Assembly (NCBI GenBank): GCA_951213105.1
Contig: OX578139.1
Coordinates: 69,313,754 to 69,377,753, forward strand
Source: Amaurobius ferox
Taxonomy: Eukaryota > Arthropoda > Arachnida > Araneae > Amaurobiidae
Length of the DNA stretch: 64,000 nucleotides
Reading direction: 5' to 3'
Shown: in pieces, positions 57,029-64,000 of the stretch
Position numbering within the stretch: position 1 is the first letter of the stretch
Layout: every line of letters begins with the position of its first letter
Notes under the pieces: model-generated
Told to the model about the DNA's origin: nothing
Seen by the model: the letters and a program-made list of their open reading frames with translations, nothing else
Databases searched by the model: none
Made by a program: the position numbers and the translations under genes

Positions 57029-58575
57029 AATTTGGTACACGGCTCGATCGTTCGATAAAACCCCCTGGTAAAATCGAATTTTTCGAAAACGTTCTCTAGA
57101 GGGGGTGCTCCACACCAAAACGTTCGAAAAGTGAAATGATAGGAAAGCATACTTTGCCATAAGATAGAGACTTCAAATTTGGTGTATGGCTAAACAGTTC
57201 GAAAGGAAGAAAGTGTACAATTTCAAATTTCCAATATTTTCTACTTAAAGGGGTGCCGCACACCAAAATGTTCGATTTACCGAATAAATTAGAAAAGGCT
57301 CCTTTAAAATTTGATAGAGGCTTGAAATTAGGTATATGGACTAATTATTTGATGAAAACACCAAAGACAAATATAGTTTTTCAAAAATGTTCGTTTAAAG
57401 GGGGTACTCCAGAGGAAAACGTTCGAAAGGTGAATTGATAAGAAAACATACTTCGGGATGAGATAGAGATTTGAAATTTAGTGTAGGGGTAGATAGTTTG
57501 GAAGGAAGAAAGTGTACAATTTCAGTTGTCCAATATTTTCTACTTTAGGGGGTGTCGCATACAAAAATGTTCGATTTCCGGAATAAAGTAGAAACACCCC
57601 TTTTAGAACATGATAGAGGCTTGATATTTGGTGTATATGCGAATCATTTAATAGAAAACCCAAGAAGAATGGAGTTTTTCAAAACTGTGTATTTAAGGGG
57701 GGGGGGGGGGGTACTCCACAGAAAAACATTCGAAAGGGGAAAAAGTATGCTTTGCGATGAGATAGAGACTTCAAATTAGGTATACGCGTAAATATTTCGA
57801 AAGGAAGAAAGTACGCAATTTCGGATTTCCAATATTATCTACTTAAGGGGAAGCCGCTATTATAGGGGGTGCCGCACGCTAAAGTGTTCGATTTGACGAA
57901 CAAATGAAAAACGCCTACTTTACAATGTGATAGAGGCTTGAAATTCAGTATGTTATTATTATGGTTTTTCAAAGATTATTATGGTTTTTCAAAAATGATC
58001 ATTTAAGGGGGCGCAAGACAGAAAAACGTTCGAAATATGAAGTGATAGAAAAATATGCTTCACGATAGGATAGAGATATCAAATTTGGTGTACTGGTAGA
58101 TAGTTTGAAAGGAAGAAAGTGTTCAATTTCAGATTTCCAATATTTGCAATTTTAGGAGGCGCCGAACACCAATATGTTCGATTTTCGGGAAAAAATGAGA
58201 CACGCTTCCTTTTAAATGTGATAGAGGCTTTATATTTGGTATATGGGACAATCATCTGATTAAAAACCCAAGGCGAACAGAGTTTTTCAAAAATGTTCAT
58301 TTATGGGTGTGTTCCACCGCAAAACGTTCGAAAGAGGAGATGATAAAATAGTATGCTTCGAGATGAGATAGAGACGTTAATTTGGTGTACTGGTAGATAG
58401 TTCAAAAGGAAGACATGAACAATTTAAAATCTACAATATTTTCTTCTTTAAGGGGTTCCGCACACTAAAATATTCGATTTGCCGAATAAATGTAAAACGC
58501 AAATTATTAAAAAAATGACAATATTCAGGGGTTGCTTATTGCGAGGCTGTTGATTTTCAACGGGTTTTCGACTAG
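57029..58575 (+). mobile_element. Helitron-like element built of 150 bp tandem repeats, copy 1
   Basis: It starts inside the element (TTTGGTACACGGCTCGATCG equals 58656 onward). It then has alternating repeat monomers of about 150 bp: type 1 carries GGGGTGCCGCACACCAAAATG plus TTCGATTT(G/A)CCGAATAAA, and type 2 carries GGGGTGCTCCACACCAAAAC plus GTTCGAAAAGTGAAATGAT. Phrases repeat near 57099, 57250, 57400, 57549, 57709, 57866, 58157 and 58453. The 3' end is hairpin GTTGATTTTCAAC, GGGTTTTCGA, CTAG|T. Short frames inside are repeat shadows. Confidence 0.65.
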
Positions 58576-60459
<1,884 letters not shown>

Positions 60460-60617
60460 TGTTTTTGTACGGTGGGCCATGTAAAAGTTTTAATTTTGTA
60501 TTTCTTCAAATTTATTCCCCTGGAAATTTTTATTGATTTCATAAAATTCTGTACCTTTTTACGCAATTTTGTAATTTATTATATAAGTCTAAGATCAATA
60601 TTTATGGAATAAAAGCC

Positions 60618-62016
<1,399 letters not shown>

Positions 62017-62079
<63 letters not shown>
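62017..62079. repeat. (TA)n microsatellite
   Basis: About 31 TA units. Confidence 0.95.
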
Positions 62080-62080
<1 letters not shown>

Positions 62081-62332
62081 CACGTTTTAAACCAACAATG
62101 TCCAACCTTTTTCGTTGTGAATCATGGAGTTAGAGAGTAGAACTCTTAGGAAAAAGTGTCGTTTTTCACTAATATCTCGAGAACTACTGGTCGTAGAAAA
62201 TCGAAACATGACCTACGTTTCTTGTGTGGTGATTTTAAGATTACCAAGACAAATTTAATGAAATTCGCTTCAGCCGTTCTTCAGTTATGGCGGATGTCAT
62301 ACATACATACTTTTCTTCTTTATATATATAGA
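62080..62332 (-). repeat. Helitron-like 5' fragment
   Basis: On minus, A|TCTATATATATAAAG then (TATG)2 and a region ending in 'agttctactctctaactccatgat' match the first part of the element at 2133-3531. The rest is replaced by (TA)n. Confidence 0.6.
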
Positions 62333-62526
62333 TTTGCATAATGCTCTTATATAAATTCTTCTTTGTATTTAATATTTGCGCAATCATTTTTTTGTTCCGC
62401 TTGTAAAAAACTTTCCGCGGATAATCCGCATCTTCAAAATTTAAAAATTTTCTTAAGAGATAATACGCGGATTATACGCAAAAAATTGCGGTAATTCTTA
62501 ACTGTATTAATAAATATATTATAATA

Positions 62527-63440
62527 GCAAGAAAGATCAATCATGCATTAAAGCATTGATTATGAAACACTTTCCAACTGAAATGCAATTTTATTTAATT
62601 ATCTCTAAAATGTGTTACATTCAACACTGATAATTTTTAAATTATTACAGTACAACAATAATTTATTATACTTAGAAACTTACAACTTTTTTAAAAAAAA
62701 GAAGTGCTATAAATCGTCTGTATGTAAAATCAATGAATATTTCAGTCATATCATTTATATTCCATACTCCATCGCTAAATAATTTTGTGAAAACAAATTG
62801 AGCAATTCTTATACAACTCATCTCACAATCGTTTGATTTGTTTACATTCAGCATGCTATAGAAATTAGGCTTCGTTGTAGAAACAATCAAAATATTGTTA
62901 TCATTTAAATTCATATTGTAATTGCGTTGGCACAGAAGTTGGATACACATGTAATATGCAAAACTAAGCAGGTTGTATGGCGGATGCAACACTAAATATA
63001 AATTTAAACAATCTTTAAAAATCGCGACTTTTACACAGGGGAAGAAAATGGATGCCATATTTTATTTTGAAATAAGTCACGCGATCTCTTCATATAATAT
63101 GTTGAATATTTTTTACACATTTTACGTGATAATTTGAATATTTCCTAAAATTTTCAAAGCAATTTGTGAATTTTAACTCTGCTTAAAAAATGTTTGAAAC
63201 ATTATATCCCATAGGGTTTAATGTATACAATTTTTTCAACCCGTGTTAAATACGAAACTATTTGGGTGATATTATTACTTTTCATTCCCGTATATCCCAA
63301 AGACCGTCCTCAACAACATACTCAAATTTCATTTTGATAAAGTCGTTTTTACGGCAGTTATCGTGTGAGCGGACAGACAGACAGATAGACAGACAGAATG
63401 AACAAAGTCATAAACACATAACAACTATGTTTGAAAGTGT
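62527..63440 (+). repeat. Family C core, copy
   Basis: From GCAAGAAAGATCAATCATGC through the (CAGA)n tract to AATGAACAAAGTCATAAAC and the terminal CAACTATG hairpin. Shorter than the 30221 copy because of internal deletions. The 128-codon minus frame inside is not a gene. Confidence 0.7.
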
Positions 63441-64000
63441 TAATAAAGAATCAGAGCTGAATTGTATTGATATGCAGGTTAATACTTATAATTCGTGATC
63501 ATAAAAAATTAGTTTTCGAATTACTTTGTACAATTGTTTCAAAGTATCAACAATAAGACATAATTATAAACAGCATTAATAATTATATTATAATTGCAAT
63601 CATTCCTGACAGTGATAGTTGCGAAACCCTCTTAAGTTGTCCATAACAAAACATACAATTGCTCAGTCCTGGGCAATCTTTGTGAAATTTCTGCCAGCAA
63701 CCAATCCTATAGACGTTGGAAGTTGGATCGAGACATTAAAATCTGTCCATAATGGCACTGCTAAACTTTATATTCATTAATATTTAGTTAACTGAGATCC
63801 AAATAAAAATTCTAAATTCTCTGGGTTCAGATTTATCTAGATAAACTTTCAGAATTGTACGTTTTTCCGACTGTTTTCTCAATGGAAGGTAAAATTTCGC
63901 AGGAATTTGTTTTCAACTTTAGAAAGATGACAAAAGTGGCATTAGTCTGTAGAGAAAATAAAGCTCGACCCCCATCATAAACTTTAGACTCAAATTAATT
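63441..64000. other. AT-rich stretch with no supported gene
   Basis: No repeat or coding region recognised up to the window end. Confidence 0.5.

Noticed and set aside
62672..63058. 128-codon minus-strand frame
   Set aside because: Lies in a family C copy and is not conserved among the other copies.

Overview
The window looks like a stretch of AT-rich arthropod nuclear DNA. A chelicerate such as a spider is my tentative guess from the mix of repeats, not a firm call. There are no bacterial operons, no rDNA array and no long intact gene. Almost everything that can be named is transposon-derived: Helitron-like families, tRNA-derived SINEs, miniature LTR elements (TRIMs), one near-complete hAT, a truncated Tc1/mariner element, LINE remnants, long inverted-repeat elements, and microsatellites including very long (TA)n runs.

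Layout. 0-9.4 kb: repeat family B and A copies, a Helitron-like element at 2133-3531, and a GC-rich minus-strand promoter-like patch near 1.95-2.1 kb. 9.8-12.2 kb: a 1.3 kb long-inverted-repeat element, Tc1 and hAT scraps, and a TRIM whose terminal repeats carry a tRNA-Thr-like segment. 13-20 kb: three family A copies, a free LTR-like copy, and a retroposon at 15900-16283 that joins a 5S rRNA copy to a tRNA-derived SINE inside a perfect 16 bp target duplication. 20.8-25.5 kb: a complete minus-strand Helitron-like element, a family B copy, a SINE with 12 bp duplications and a second TRIM. 26.8-29.1 kb: the best host protein-coding candidate, an intronless 187-codon Jupiter/HN1-like ORF, lying between inverted copies of a short palindromic repeat. 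30-45 kb: mostly family C (Helitron core) copies, some head-to-head. 46.9-49.7 kb: the hAT element with terminal inverted repeats and an 8 bp duplication, its transposase broken by frameshifts. 50-52.5 kb: LINE remnants. 53.6 kb: a perfect 23 bp hairpin. 56-60.3 kb: a mariner-type pseudogene cut by two tandem Helitron-like copies that are themselves built of about 150 bp tandem repeats. 60.3-64 kb: (TA)n blocks and another family C copy.

No genes here work together as a pathway. The coherent story is mobile-element history: non-autonomous elements parasitising LINE, LTR, Helitron and TIR machinery. The two most unusual objects are the 5S-tRNA chimeric retroposon and the TRIM with a tRNA-like domain in its LTRs. 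Family boundaries for A, B and C are read by eye from copy-to-copy comparison and may be off by tens of bases.
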